Assembly: GCA_031551965.1 (NCBI GenBank)
Contig: JAVBMW010000011.1
Span: 11,620 to 75,619 of the forward strand
Length of the DNA: 64,000 nucleotides
Direction: 5' to 3'
Source: CALVGQ01 sp031551965
GTDB taxonomy: Bacteria > Bacillota_I > Bacilli_A > Erysipelotrichales > Erysipelotrichaceae
The translations under genes and the position numbers were made by a program. The notes beneath the pieces are model-generated. The model did not search any database, was not told the origin of the DNA, and saw nothing but the letters and a program-made list of their open reading frames with translations. Shown piece by piece: positions 9,328 through 18,482 of this stretch. Each line of letters starts with the position of its first letter. Position 1 is the first letter of the stretch.

Positions 9328-10017
9328 TCATTCCAAAATCGAAATAATTTTCGGTATATCTGCAACTGTAATAATTCCAAGTAGTTTTTCTGTCTGATTT
9401 CCATTTTCCGTAATGAGTATTGCTAGAATAGAGTATCCTTTTTTTACACTTTGGTCGAAATATTCAAGCACTTCAAATAGTGGTGTAACCTTTGAAATGA
9501 AATAAATTTTATCATTACTTTTAACATTCATTAATTCTTTTATAGTCTTATATTTTTCACGATCATTCATAGCCCAATTAGCGATTTGATCAATTGTAAG
9601 CAAACCATAAAATTTTTGATCTTGAATTATTGGTAACTTACTTGACTGCAACTCTTTCATTTTATGATATCCATTTTCAATTGAATCATCCGATCGAGCA
9701 ACGACTACTTTTTTAATAAAATGATCCTGTACTAAGATAGGTTTACATAACAACAAATAAATTTTTTCGATTTCATTTACTACCGTGTCTACAGGAATCG
9801 CAATAATTTCCCCTTTATCTGTCCGTTGATGGATAATCGCATTTCTAAGGTCTGCATACTCTTGTATTTCTGTTTGGTACTTGTATACTACACTATTGCG
9901 TTTTGCAGCTTCTTGTAAAACGAAATAAAATTTAGATGTATGATTTTCTTTCGCGATTTGTCGGCATTCATTTTCAATCTTTGCGAAAGCTTCTAAAAAA
10001 CGATTGGCATTATCCAT
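9328..10017 (-). CDS. HEPN-like/CBS-pair protein
   Basis: The 229-residue protein has two parts. Residues 1-90 are helical with YADLRNAIIHQR, where Arg58 and His63 give the Rx4H signature of HEPN domains. Residues 100-229 form a CBS pair (VVARSDDSIENGYHKM..LPIIQDQKFYGLLTIDQIA and the second unit ending GIITVADIPKI). CBS pairs usually sense adenosine nucleotides; HEPN domains are often RNases or nucleic-acid partners. It overlaps the upstream hydrolase gene by 8 bp. Ribonuclease function is inference only. Confidence 0.7.
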   Translation of the reverse strand: MDNANRFLEAFAKIENECRQIAKENHTSKFYFVLQEAAKRNSVVYKYQTEIQEYADLRNAIIHQRTDKGEIIAIPVDTVVNEIEKIYLLLCKPILVQDHFIKKVVVARSDDSIENGYHKMKELQSSKLPIIQDQKFYGLLTIDQIANWAMNDREKYKTIKELMNVKSNDKIYFISKVTPLFEVLEYFDQSVKKGYSILAILITENGNQTEKLLGIITVADIPKIISILE

Positions 10018-10894
10018 GGTAGTCCCCCTGTTTAACTATATTTGTTAGTGTTCCGATTTTTTCAATTGTGCATTCTATTTTGTCACCAGTTTTTAAATAA
10101 CGAGGTGGTGTAAATCCCATACCAACTCCTTTTGGAGTCCCCGTCGCGATGATTGTACCTGCTTTTAAAGTCATACCCTTACTTAATTCTTCAATAATTT
10201 CTCCAACATCAAATATCATTTTATTTGTATTGCTAAACTGACGCAATTCGTCATTTACTTTGCAGGAAAGATTTAAATCATCATGATCTATTTCATCCGC
10301 AGTGACTATTACAGGACCCATGCAAGTAAAATCATCTAAGCTTTTACCATAATACCATTGTTTATGCTTGGTCTGCAATTCTCTAGCTGTAACATCATTG
10401 ATAATAGTATATCCAAATATATAGTCTTTTATCTGTTCTCGTTTAATATTTTTACAATCTTTTTTTATAATTACTCCCAGTTCACATTCATAATCTAAAG
10501 TGGAAGTTAAATCCAAATGTGGATCAATTTCACTGAAATGGCCTACTGCCCGATTAACTCGTTTTGAAAAATAAATCGGTACTTTTTCTTCTATCTTAAA
10601 ATCTTCATTGTTTCTAGCTAACTCATCTTTGTGCTCTTCATAATTCATTCCAAGACACAATATGTCTTGAAGTGGAATCGGTATTGGCGCACAAAGTTGA
10701 ACTTCATCTATTTTTTTATAGTTTGTCAATTTGGTGATTTTCTTCATTTCAGCAAACTGAGTTTCACTACAGTTTAAAATTAACTCATTCATTGACAAAA
10801 AAGAAAAACCTAATTGATCTAGTGGCGAAACAATATCACCCAAAATCAATCCTAGCTTTTCTTCGTTTTCCCATTTCATTGTAACTAATCTCAT
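10010..10894 (-). CDS. Fumarylacetoacetate hydrolase family protein
   Basis: A 294-residue FAH-fold enzyme. It has the metal-site and fold motifs ILCLGMNYEEHKDE, DYECELGVIIKKD and GTIIATGTPKGVG, typical of the C-terminal FAH domain that uses a divalent metal to cleave C-C bonds or decarboxylate oxo acids. The specific substrate is not evident; bacterial members include acylpyruvases and oxaloacetate decarboxylases. It lies 33 bp after asd and overlaps the CBS gene, so a three-gene unit is likely. GAGGCGAT precedes the ATG. Confidence 0.85.
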   Translation of the reverse strand: MRLVTMKWENEEKLGLILGDIVSPLDQLGFSFLSMNELILNCSETQFAEMKKITKLTNYKKIDEVQLCAPIPIPLQDILCLGMNYEEHKDELARNNEDFKIEEKVPIYFSKRVNRAVGHFSEIDPHLDLTSTLDYECELGVIIKKDCKNIKREQIKDYIFGYTIINDVTARELQTKHKQWYYGKSLDDFTCMGPVIVTADEIDHDDLNLSCKVNDELRQFSNTNKMIFDVGEIIEELSKGMTLKAGTIIATGTPKGVGMGFTPPRYLKTGDKIECTIEKIGTLTNIVKQGDYHG

Positions 10895-10927
10895 TTTGAT
10901 CGCCTCTTTGTTTTTATTATATCAAAA

Positions 10928-11902
10928 TTATTCTAAAAACAACTCAGCAATTTGCACAGCATTCGTTGCTGCTCCTTTTCGTAATTGATCCATGCAACAC
11001 CAAAGAACGATTCCTTTATCATTTGTCAAATCATTTCTTACTCTGCCTATAGCTACTAAATCTTGATCACTATAGTCAAGTGGTGTTGGTAATTCATCAA
11101 ATACTACTCCTTCTTGGTCTATATAACATTCTCTTATTTGATCTATATCAACTGTTTCGCTTAATTCTAAAGTGATCGATTCACTATGGCAACGAACTAC
11201 CGGAACTCGTACACAAGTACAGCTTACTTTTAGATTTGGGTGATGCAATATTTTTCTAGCTTCATTTTGCAGTTTCATTTCTTCACTGGAATAGCCAATT
11301 TCATTTAAGGATCCAATTTGTGGAATCACATTAAATGCAATAGGTTTTGTGAATACTTTTGGTCTTACTTCCTGAGGAGATTCTATTTGCATCAACAATT
11401 CATTGATCCCTTCTTTTCCAGCTCCAGAAACAGCTTGATAACTTGAAATAATCATTTTTTTGATTGGAACCTTTTTATGAATTGGATATACTGCCATTAA
11501 TGCTAAAATAGTTGAACAATTTGGATTGGCAACTATTCCTTTACATTTCATAATATCTTCTTTATTAATCTCAGGAATGATCAAAGGAACATCCTGATCA
11601 AGTCTGAATGCACTACTATTATCAATGTAGAGAGCATTCGCATCTTTGATATAGGGTGCATACATTTTCGATATTTGCTCATCTACTGCACCAAACACAA
11701 TATCCATATCACGGAATGATCCCTCTTTTGCTTCTTCATAAGTAAATGTTTTACCCTTTACATCCACCGTTTTCCCAGCACTTGTTTTACTTGTAAGCAA
11801 ACGTAATTGTGCATAAGGAAATTTTCTTTCAATCAATATTTCCAACATTTTCTGACCCACTGCACCGCTTGCACCTAATATGGCAACATTGCATGATTTC
11901 AT
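10928..11902 (-). CDS. asd: Aspartate-semialdehyde dehydrogenase
   Basis: Reduces aspartyl phosphate to aspartate semialdehyde in the Lys/diaminopimelate, Thr and Met pathway. The N-terminus carries the nucleotide loop VAILGASGAVGQKM; the catalytic Cys is in ANPNCSTI; SYQAVSGAG follows. Start at ATG 11900-11902 behind GAGGTG with six bases; the upstream in-frame GTG lies inside the ribosome site. No lysine riboswitch is visible upstream. No other Lys or Thr pathway genes are next to it. Confidence 0.95.
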   Translation of the reverse strand: MKSCNVAILGASGAVGQKMLEILIERKFPYAQLRLLTSKTSAGKTVDVKGKTFTYEEAKEGSFRDMDIVFGAVDEQISKMYAPYIKDANALYIDNSSAFRLDQDVPLIIPEINKEDIMKCKGIVANPNCSTILALMAVYPIHKKVPIKKMIISSYQAVSGAGKEGINELLMQIESPQEVRPKVFTKPIAFNVIPQIGSLNEIGYSSEEMKLQNEARKILHHPNLKVSCTCVRVPVVRCHSESITLELSETVDIDQIRECYIDQEGVVFDELPTPLDYSDQDLVAIGRVRNDLTNDKGIVLWCCMDQLRKGAATNAVQIAELFLE

Positions 11903-11967
11903 GTTTATCACCTCTATGGTAGAATATTCAAAGACTATATTTATTCTTAGTCAATAGCCTATGTATT

Positions 11968-11989
11968 CGTTATTTCCAAGGAAATAACG
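11968..11989. repeat. Perfect 10-bp inverted repeat upstream of asd
   Basis: CGTTATTTCC and GGAAATAACG are separated by two bases (11968-11977 and 11980-11989). It lies between the asd start and the next gene's stop. No good T-run follows on either strand, so it may be a weak terminator or an operator. Confidence 0.5.
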
Positions 11990-11995
11990 ATTTAC

Positions 11996-12406
11996 CTAAT
12001 CAATTATAACTGTAAGGCCTCTTACAAATAAAGCATAAGACCATACCGCAATCCAAAAGAATGCTGAAGCAATTCCCACTGTAAAAATAGTAAATGGTCC
12101 AAGTATTACAATATTCAATAATGCCGTTGTCATTAATCCTAATGAAGAAAATAAATTAATAAGCCCATAAGTAGCTAGAACAGGTCTCACACCACGATGA
12201 TTTGTTTTATAAATGATAATGCGATGAACAGTTGTCCAGATAATAATTGCGAAAATCAAACCTAATACGGCAATCATTGGATTTACTGCTGCAAGATTAG
12301 TAATGACTCCGATTGCATAAAGAAAAGACACTAAAGATCCTACGGCGATCCCTGAGATAATTAATAGTAGTATTGTGGTTACAGGATAACACGAGTTGGT
12401 TTTCAT
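11996..12406 (-). CDS. Small integral membrane protein, unknown function
   Basis: A 136-residue protein with four hydrophobic segments (about residues 8-30, 42-62, 80-105, 110-132) and few charges. AGAAGGAGG precedes its ATG. No family recognised. It is followed by the inverted repeat upstream of asd and preceded by the HAD-gene terminator, so it may be a single-gene unit. Confidence 0.6.
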   Translation of the reverse strand: MKTNSCYPVTTILLLIISGIAVGSLVSFLYAIGVITNLAAVNPMIAVLGLIFAIIIWTTVHRIIIYKTNHRGVRPVLATYGLINLFSSLGLMTTALLNIVILGPFTIFTVGIASAFFWIAVWSYALFVRGLTVIID

Positions 12407-12441
12407 TGAGTTTTCCTCCTTCTGTATTATTCTATGCGCAC

Positions 12442-12470
12442 AAAAAAAGGTGTTTCAGGGCAAAACACCT
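12442..12470 (-). terminator. Terminator of the HAD hydrolase gene
   Basis: On the minus strand AGGTGTTT and AAACACCT pair around a seven-base loop, then T7. It lies 10 bp after the stop at 12481. Confidence 0.85.
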
Positions 12471-12480
12471 ATATCCTTCG

Positions 12481-13305
12481 TTATTTCTTACCAAGTTTAT
12501 CCATTTGGTAATCCGCTGCCATATGATCTAAAATTCTCTTTACAATTTGATCTATTTCTGAATTTTCACGATAATCACTCTTTGCAATAAAATCTACTCG
12601 ATTAGCACGATACAATTCATTCGCTGTTGCCTTTTCTTTACTATAGACGGCAATTGATTTTCCACCTGATGATTTCACAAGTTTCATACAAGGGACATCT
12701 GTGATTCCATCCGCAATATAAACCATTCTTTCAAATGGAATGGGTTTTAAATTCTCAGGCATACTGTTATTTAGATCAGCATCATTACTTTCATCTAAAA
12801 CACCTTTATTGATTCTAAATAAATATTGCGTTTTAGTTGTATAGTTAACCACAGTGGCAGGCCAAACGGCTACTCCACTGGCATTATACATATATCTGCA
12901 AGCATAGATTTTTTTAAAATATTGTGCAATACTAGTTCCTTCAATGATTTCACCTAATCCTGATGAAATAACGTAATGTTCAACATCTAAGCCCAGACTA
13001 TTTCCATATTCATTGATTCGATCAAACCAAGTTTCAACTCCTTGATAAAGTTGAACCTCTTTACCAAGCTTTACAAAATCATGACGTTGGATCGAGTGAT
13101 TCGCTTGATCCGCTTTTTTTAACATATAGTACATATAAGCTAAAATTGAATCCATTTTATTTTCATGTTTAAAATCATTAACTTCTTTCCAAAACAAAGA
13201 AGGATCAGTAAATCCTAACGAAGGAATGAACGAAAACTCTTGCATATCTTTTGGAGAAAGTGTTTTATCAAAGTCGTACATCAAAGCTACTTTAATTTTT
13301 TCCAT
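12481..13305 (-). CDS. HAD-superfamily phosphatase
   Basis: A 274-residue cytoplasmic haloacid dehalogenase-type hydrolase. Motif I is MYDFDKTLSP (nucleophile Asp11), motif II is VISSGLG and motif III/IV is YIADGITDVPCMK. This pattern and the long cap resemble phosphoserine phosphatase-like members, so it should hydrolyse a phosphomonoester. Substrate unknown. AGGAGG precedes the ATG, and its own terminator follows. Confidence 0.85.
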   Translation of the reverse strand: MEKIKVALMYDFDKTLSPKDMQEFSFIPSLGFTDPSLFWKEVNDFKHENKMDSILAYMYYMLKKADQANHSIQRHDFVKLGKEVQLYQGVETWFDRINEYGNSLGLDVEHYVISSGLGEIIEGTSIAQYFKKIYACRYMYNASGVAVWPATVVNYTTKTQYLFRINKGVLDESNDADLNNSMPENLKPIPFERMVYIADGITDVPCMKLVKSSGGKSIAVYSKEKATANELYRANRVDFIAKSDYRENSEIDQIVKRILDHMAADYQMDKLGKK

Positions 13306-13348
13306 AGTACAACCTCCTAGTTTTATTATTATATCAAGGACCTGCTTC

Positions 13349-14287
13349 TTATACTAGTCCTAAGCTTGAAAGTGTAAAAATCCACAAAATCATACTGAAA
13401 ATCGAGAAAACTGTACTCACTAATACGAGTTGAGAAGCAAGTTCTCCATCACACCCCATCGCTTCTGCCATAGGATAACTTGATACTGCAACAGGCGAGC
13501 CAAACAAAACCAGTAAACTTACAAGTTCAATATTTCGGTATCCTAAATGAATAGCTAGTGATAGAAATAAAAGTGGTACAACGATCAATTTTCCTGTAAC
13601 AGCTAGGAAAATTGCCCATTTGTTTTTATTTAAAGCAGGGAATTCAAACGTACCACCTAATACGATCAATGCCAAAGGTGTAGCGATTTTACTCAAATCT
13701 GATATTGAATTCAACATAAACTTAGGTAACTGAATATTTAGAAATAAAATAAGTAACCCTAAAATCGAACCAATCATCATCGGATTTGTCAATAAACCCT
13801 TGAATATACCTTGAATATTCACTTTTTCTTTACCATGATATTCAAGAACGATCACTGCGATCACATTAAATATTGGAACACATGTTGCGATAAGAAGTGT
13901 CGTCACTGCAACATTGTCGGGTCCATACATATTAATAGCGATCGGTAATCCAAACAAAACAAAATTACTGCGATAAAGTGATTGGATCAACACCCCTTTT
14001 TGTCTTTTGTCTTTCACAAAAAAACCAATGACGATCCATGAAGTTATACACAAAACAAAAATTGAACCGATTGCATACAAAAGTAAATCTGGTTGAAAAG
14101 CGATACTCAAATCAGTATCCATAATATTTTTCATTAATACACAAGGTATCAATAATCTAAAAACCAATTGATTGATTTGAGAAAAACTAGTTTTGGATAC
14201 GATATTTTTTTCTTTGAAAAAATAACCTACTCCTATGAGCACCACAAGAGGAACTACGACATTTAAGGCAATCACAAAGCTATTCAT
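13349..14287 (-). CDS. AEC-family transporter (second of a tandem pair)
   Basis: A 312-residue protein with about ten membrane helices in two halves, typical of the auxin efflux carrier family, which moves organic anions such as malate. Start set at MNSFVIALN (ATG 14285-14287), because it overlaps the stop of the upstream paralogue by one base (TAATG) behind GGGTGG; the longer frame runs into the neighbour. Key AEC features are the PLALIVLGG stretch and the C-terminal GSPVAVSSYPMAEAMG. Confidence 0.85.
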   Translation of the reverse strand: MNSFVIALNVVVPLVVLIGVGYFFKEKNIVSKTSFSQINQLVFRLLIPCVLMKNIMDTDLSIAFQPDLLLYAIGSIFVLCITSWIVIGFFVKDKRQKGVLIQSLYRSNFVLFGLPIAINMYGPDNVAVTTLLIATCVPIFNVIAVIVLEYHGKEKVNIQGIFKGLLTNPMMIGSILGLLILFLNIQLPKFMLNSISDLSKIATPLALIVLGGTFEFPALNKNKWAIFLAVTGKLIVVPLLFLSLAIHLGYRNIELVSLLVLFGSPVAVSSYPMAEAMGCDGELASQLVLVSTVFSIFSMILWIFTLSSLGLV

Positions 14288-15207
14288 TAAAAACCACCCC
14301 ACATGATCTGGCTTGCGAACACAAGTAAAGGCATCGTTACAACACAAAGAATTGTAGAAAGACTTACAATTTCTGCCGAATAATTGTAGTCTTCATGAAA
14401 CATCTGTGCAAATACAGCGACAATTACTCCGACTGGAGCACAATTCGCAATTAGAATGACCGTTTTGATTTCATTGTATTGATTAGGAACTAAAGAAAGA
14501 GCCATGAGTGTAGCTATTCCAACGACAATCAATCGTACTAAGCATGCTTTATATATTTTAAAATCGGTAAACATTTCTATTAAATTACTTTTCGCCATAT
14601 ATATTCCAAGTATCAACATGGCAAGAGGTGTATTCATTGACCCTAAAGATGAAACTGCTTGGGAAATCGGAGTCCATAATCCAATGGGTAATACAAACAG
14701 TAATATTCCCAAACCAGTCGCTAGAATTGTAGGATTAAACAAGATACTTTGCCAGTTCACTCTTTTTTTATCTCCTGACATCAGCACTATTCCATAAGTC
14801 CATAAGAAAATATAAAACATGGCAATATAAGCAGATAAATAAAAAACACTAGCACTTCCAAGTAACCCAGTAACTAAGGGTATTCCGATGAAACCAGCAT
14901 TCGCAAAACATACAGAGAAACTTTCTATTTTATTCTTATTAAAAAATAGTTTGCCAATTAACCCTGATAAAATAATAGCTAAAATCGCTAAAATAAATGA
15001 CAGGATCAGTCCTTGCAACTTCAAGGTAGAAAATTCTTGATTAAATGCTGTAATAATTGTACAAGGTGTCGCAACATTCAATAAAATTGCAGATAAGCGG
15101 GAAGATGTATCCTCATTCACAATACTTTTATGATATAGCCAAGCTCCAACAGCCATCATAATAAACATTTTTATGATTTGTTCAACAATCGTTAAAGCGA
15201 CTTCCAT
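14287..15207 (-). CDS. AEC-family transporter (first of a tandem pair)
   Basis: A 306-residue paralogue of the downstream gene with the same ten-helix layout, a PLAMLILGIYMA motif in the middle and ANCAPVGVIVAVFAQMF near the end. Behind AGGGGG. The stop and the next start overlap, so both are made together. Substrate unknown; the two could form distinct carriers or a hetero-oligomer. Confidence 0.85.
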   Translation of the reverse strand: MEVALTIVEQIIKMFIMMAVGAWLYHKSIVNEDTSSRLSAILLNVATPCTIITAFNQEFSTLKLQGLILSFILAILAIILSGLIGKLFFNKNKIESFSVCFANAGFIGIPLVTGLLGSASVFYLSAYIAMFYIFLWTYGIVLMSGDKKRVNWQSILFNPTILATGLGILLFVLPIGLWTPISQAVSSLGSMNTPLAMLILGIYMAKSNLIEMFTDFKIYKACLVRLIVVGIATLMALSLVPNQYNEIKTVILIANCAPVGVIVAVFAQMFHEDYNYSAEIVSLSTILCVVTMPLLVFASQIMWGGF

Positions 15208-15286
15208 CTTGATTCCCCCTGTTTTCTTACTATTATACTCCTAAATCTATCCTATAGCTTAATTTATGTTCCGTTTTTTAGAATTG

Positions 15287-15316
15287 AAAAGGTCTAAAAT
15301 GTAATTATCTTAGACC
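15287..15316 (-). terminator. Terminator of the GGDEF/membrane-protein unit
   Basis: GGTCTAA and TTAGACC flank the last codons of the membrane-protein gene; on the minus strand the hairpin is followed by TTTTC. Confidence 0.6.
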
Positions 15317-16102
15317 ATCTTTACTTGAAATTCTCAGTTTTCGTTTTACTGGGACATTGACATTGACACCTGTAAACAGCTTGATCATCCAAATGAACAG
15401 AAACAATACTAAGATTGGAATTACACAACAAGTAATTACCATGATCACAAAAGCTTCAATCAAATTATTTAAAGAATTTTCGATTCCCATAATTGAATCG
15501 GAAACATTGCTTTGTACACCTTTGATTATTCCTTCGATCAATCCTTGTTTTTCTGAGCTTTCTTCGATCTTTTGGCTTGATTCTGTGGCTTCTTTAATTG
15601 TTTGCTGAATAGAACTACTGTATGTCTTTTGAATCATATCGGATACGAGTACACTTGTAGGTACTAGTAAGAATATTGCTAATCCAAAGACAATTAGTTT
15701 TGCCGAAAGATTAATTAAGACTTGTTTAGGTTTAAAAATATAAGCAACCCACAATAGACAGCCAAGTGGAATCAAAAAGCGAAATGAGATCAAACCGGTC
15801 AAAGTTAATAAGTATTTTTCTAGATAGATTGTCGCTATAACAACGATAAATTTAGAACTCAGTTCCGCTAACTCCTCAGCAATCGGTGTTGCAATATCTC
15901 CTGGCAACAAAGTTATTCCAGCAGATGCTGCCGTCGTTGCCGCAGTTAATGCTAATGTAGTTTCTTTGCTTTTATCCAGTGATTGGATCGTCCGATGATG
16001 AAAATCAACAGATGTGGCAAATCTTGCGACCACAAAAAATGATAAAATTCCTATCACAACCGGAAATAAGATCATCTTTAATTTTTTAATATCATAAGTC
16101 AT
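15305..16102 (-). CDS. Integral membrane protein, unknown function
   Basis: A 265-residue protein with about five to six hydrophobic segments and a hydrophilic, Ser/Glu-rich stretch around residues 165-205 that is probably an exposed loop. No family recognised. It lies 12 bp after the sensor diguanylate cyclase gene, on the same strand, with AAGGGG upstream. Co-expression with the cyclase suggests a shared role, but nothing in the sequence defines it. Confidence 0.6.
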   Translation of the reverse strand: MTYDIKKLKMILFPVVIGILSFFVVARFATSVDFHHRTIQSLDKSKETTLALTAATTAASAGITLLPGDIATPIAEELAELSSKFIVVIATIYLEKYLLTLTGLISFRFLIPLGCLLWVAYIFKPKQVLINLSAKLIVFGLAIFLLVPTSVLVSDMIQKTYSSSIQQTIKEATESSQKIEESSEKQGLIEGIIKGVQSNVSDSIMGIENSLNNLIEAFVIMVITCCVIPILVLFLFIWMIKLFTGVNVNVPVKRKLRISSKDGLR

Positions 16103-16114
16103 AGAATTATCCCC

Positions 16115-18286
16115 TTAAAGACTTTCAACGCAATTTTTACCCTTATTTTTGGCTGCGTACATTGCATTGTCGGCACGAGTAACTGCTTTATCAAAATTTT
16201 CATCGTTTCTTAAAAGAGTCATACCAATCGATACACTGATGAAACATTTACCTGTTGGGTTTTCTATTACTAGACTACTAATATGTTGGCGTATAGTCTC
16301 AGCAGTTTTATAAGCATCCTCTAACGAGTTTGAATCCATAAAAACAAGGAATTCTTCACCACCCCAGCGTGCGACTGCGCAATCCGAGGGTAATTTTTCT
16401 AAAATTGCTTGGGCTACTTTAATTAAAACTTCATCGCCCGCATCATGACCAAATTGATCATTTATACTCTTAAAATTATCTACATCCATCAACAAAATAG
16501 CTGATTGTTTTTCAGTATCTCTTTTATTTTCTAAATAATGATTCAATGCCCGACGGTTGAGCAGACCAGTCAAATAATCCGTATTTGCATTTTTTTCGAG
16601 TTCCGCAGCTCGTTGTTGTTGAATGGTTCGAAAACGCAGTACAAGAATAAGAATTGTAATTAACAATATCAATAAAACAAATACGATTACGACTAACACA
16701 ATCGATTGAATATTTTGTTTTTGACTCATTTCATCACTGATTCGCATAAAACTGAATTTATCCTCAGAACGAAGTGATTTCCAATTTTGTTGAATTGTTG
16801 GATCTAGTACCGCTAATAATTTACTTGAAGCATTGAACAGTTTTTTAAAACTGTCATGCTTTGAACTCATAAGTAAAGAAACTCCTACAGGTACAGATAA
16901 ATTTCCGATTTTTTGTAAAGTTCGATTTCCCTGTATTGTGTAATAATAGTCAACAATCATTTCACCTACAAATATTGCATCGATATCTCCATTTTCTAAA
17001 GCAACATATAAAGAATTACGATTTCCAAAAACGATTGGTTCATTTTTTGTAATTGTTGACCAATCCATATAATCAACCGCAAATAATGTTGTGCCAATTT
17101 TAAGTTCAGATAAAGGACGATTCTCATTTCCTAAGGCAAAAAAGCTTAATTGATCTAACATTAAATAATTTGAAAAAGTAAAATCTTCCTCTGCTTCATA
17201 ATGTGAATTGTAATAGATTGCTGCGGCTCCACATAGAGTTCCTAAACGAATATCTTCTACTGCAGTAATGAATCCATCCTCAAATAATGATGATTGCTTT
17301 GTTACAATAGGTACTCCAGTTAGTTTTTCAAATGTGTTATATATGTCTGTTAAATATCCTTTGTGAACATCTTCTTCGATATAAGATAATGGATACATTA
17401 CCATACTATCAAAAATTTCAATTGCATCATGTTCAGACCTTAAAATATCAATTTCATTAGCAAAAGTCATACGTGTTATTTCAATGGCTGATTCATGTCG
17501 ACTCTTTTCAATCTTCGCAATCAACTCATTTCCCAAATCTTCTGTATTGCAATAACGATTAATAATATTCATTAATCCTTCCATTTCAGGATTATTACTA
17601 AAAACAGCTTGCGAAGCAATGACATTTTCAAGTGATGTCTCGTAAGAAACATTTGGGTATCTCAGCATTTCACCTTGTACATTTGGCGAAATAAACATAC
17701 AGTCAACTTCCCCACTATCAATCGCAGAGAAAACATCATCAATGGTATCATAATATTTTAAAATAGTATTTGGTTTTACGTATTGTTGGACCATGGCAGG
17801 CAAAGCTGAATTTGTAATTGCGCCAATTTTTTTTGATGAGAGATTTGTAAGATTTCCAAGTCGATCATTTTCTCGAGTATATACTGCGACATTAGAACTA
17901 AACAAAACTTCTGTATGCAAATACATTTCTCTTCGTTTCGCATTTGTTACCGCTAGTCCTAATAAATCGACCTCTTTTGAATCCAGCATATTAAAAGCCG
18001 CTGTCCAGCCAGGTGAAATAATTTCAACTTCTAAACCCCAGCTTTTGAGCAGCTCGATAAATGGAGAGATCACACCAAAAGAGTCATTATTCTCATTTGA
18101 AAAATACATCATTTCATTGGTAATTGCAATTGTAATAGGTTTTTCTTTAATGGTTTCAAGATAATCTTGTTCCTCTTGAGTCAAGGTAAAAACTGCTTGT
18201 TCGCTATGCACCGAAAAAGGTGCAATTTGTATAATTAGCGTACAAACAAACAAAATAATTAGTGGCCATTTAACTGTTTTTTTCAT
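16115..18286 (-). CDS. Transmembrane diguanylate cyclase with periplasmic solute-binding sensor domains
   Basis: Start set at MKKTVKWPLI (ATG 18284-18286, GGAG upstream), which begins a signal or anchor helix; the longer frame lacks one. The 723-residue product has two exterior solute-binding-like (PBPb) units, about residues 40-270 and 285-530, then a membrane helix near 560-585 and a C-terminal GGDEF domain. The active-site loop is RWGGEEF, an active variant of GGDEF. The usual RxxD inhibitory site is not conserved (LPSD). It should make c-di-GMP from GTP in response to an outside ligand, perhaps an amino acid. No EAL partner is in the window. Confidence 0.9.
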   Translation of the reverse strand: MKKTVKWPLIILFVCTLIIQIAPFSVHSEQAVFTLTQEEQDYLETIKEKPITIAITNEMMYFSNENNDSFGVISPFIELLKSWGLEVEIISPGWTAAFNMLDSKEVDLLGLAVTNAKRREMYLHTEVLFSSNVAVYTRENDRLGNLTNLSSKKIGAITNSALPAMVQQYVKPNTILKYYDTIDDVFSAIDSGEVDCMFISPNVQGEMLRYPNVSYETSLENVIASQAVFSNNPEMEGLMNIINRYCNTEDLGNELIAKIEKSRHESAIEITRMTFANEIDILRSEHDAIEIFDSMVMYPLSYIEEDVHKGYLTDIYNTFEKLTGVPIVTKQSSLFEDGFITAVEDIRLGTLCGAAAIYYNSHYEAEEDFTFSNYLMLDQLSFFALGNENRPLSELKIGTTLFAVDYMDWSTITKNEPIVFGNRNSLYVALENGDIDAIFVGEMIVDYYYTIQGNRTLQKIGNLSVPVGVSLLMSSKHDSFKKLFNASSKLLAVLDPTIQQNWKSLRSEDKFSFMRISDEMSQKQNIQSIVLVVIVFVLLILLITILILVLRFRTIQQQRAAELEKNANTDYLTGLLNRRALNHYLENKRDTEKQSAILLMDVDNFKSINDQFGHDAGDEVLIKVAQAILEKLPSDCAVARWGGEEFLVFMDSNSLEDAYKTAETIRQHISSLVIENPTGKCFISVSIGMTLLRNDENFDKAVTRADNAMYAAKNKGKNCVESL

Positions 18287-18482
18287 AATAACTCCATTAA
18301 ATAAGTATTGGTTTTTTAGTGATTTAATTTTGTTGGTGTTCATCGTCTTGAACAAGTAATATTTTTCGTAAATAAATTTACTCATTCTATCATTCTATAA
18401 CGATAAAGGCTTAGAATCCAAGTTCATTTCTTGCGAGCTTGTAAGATGTACACTGATTTTACATATTGTATAAGCTTTAGCG

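Noticed and set aside
11903..11995. Possible lysine riboswitch upstream of asd
   Set aside because: The gap is under 100 bp and shows only one simple inverted repeat, too short for that riboswitch.
17793..18164. 123-aa plus-strand frame inside the diguanylate cyclase gene
   Set aside because: Antisense frame without a ribosome site or motif; the minus-strand gene is well supported.
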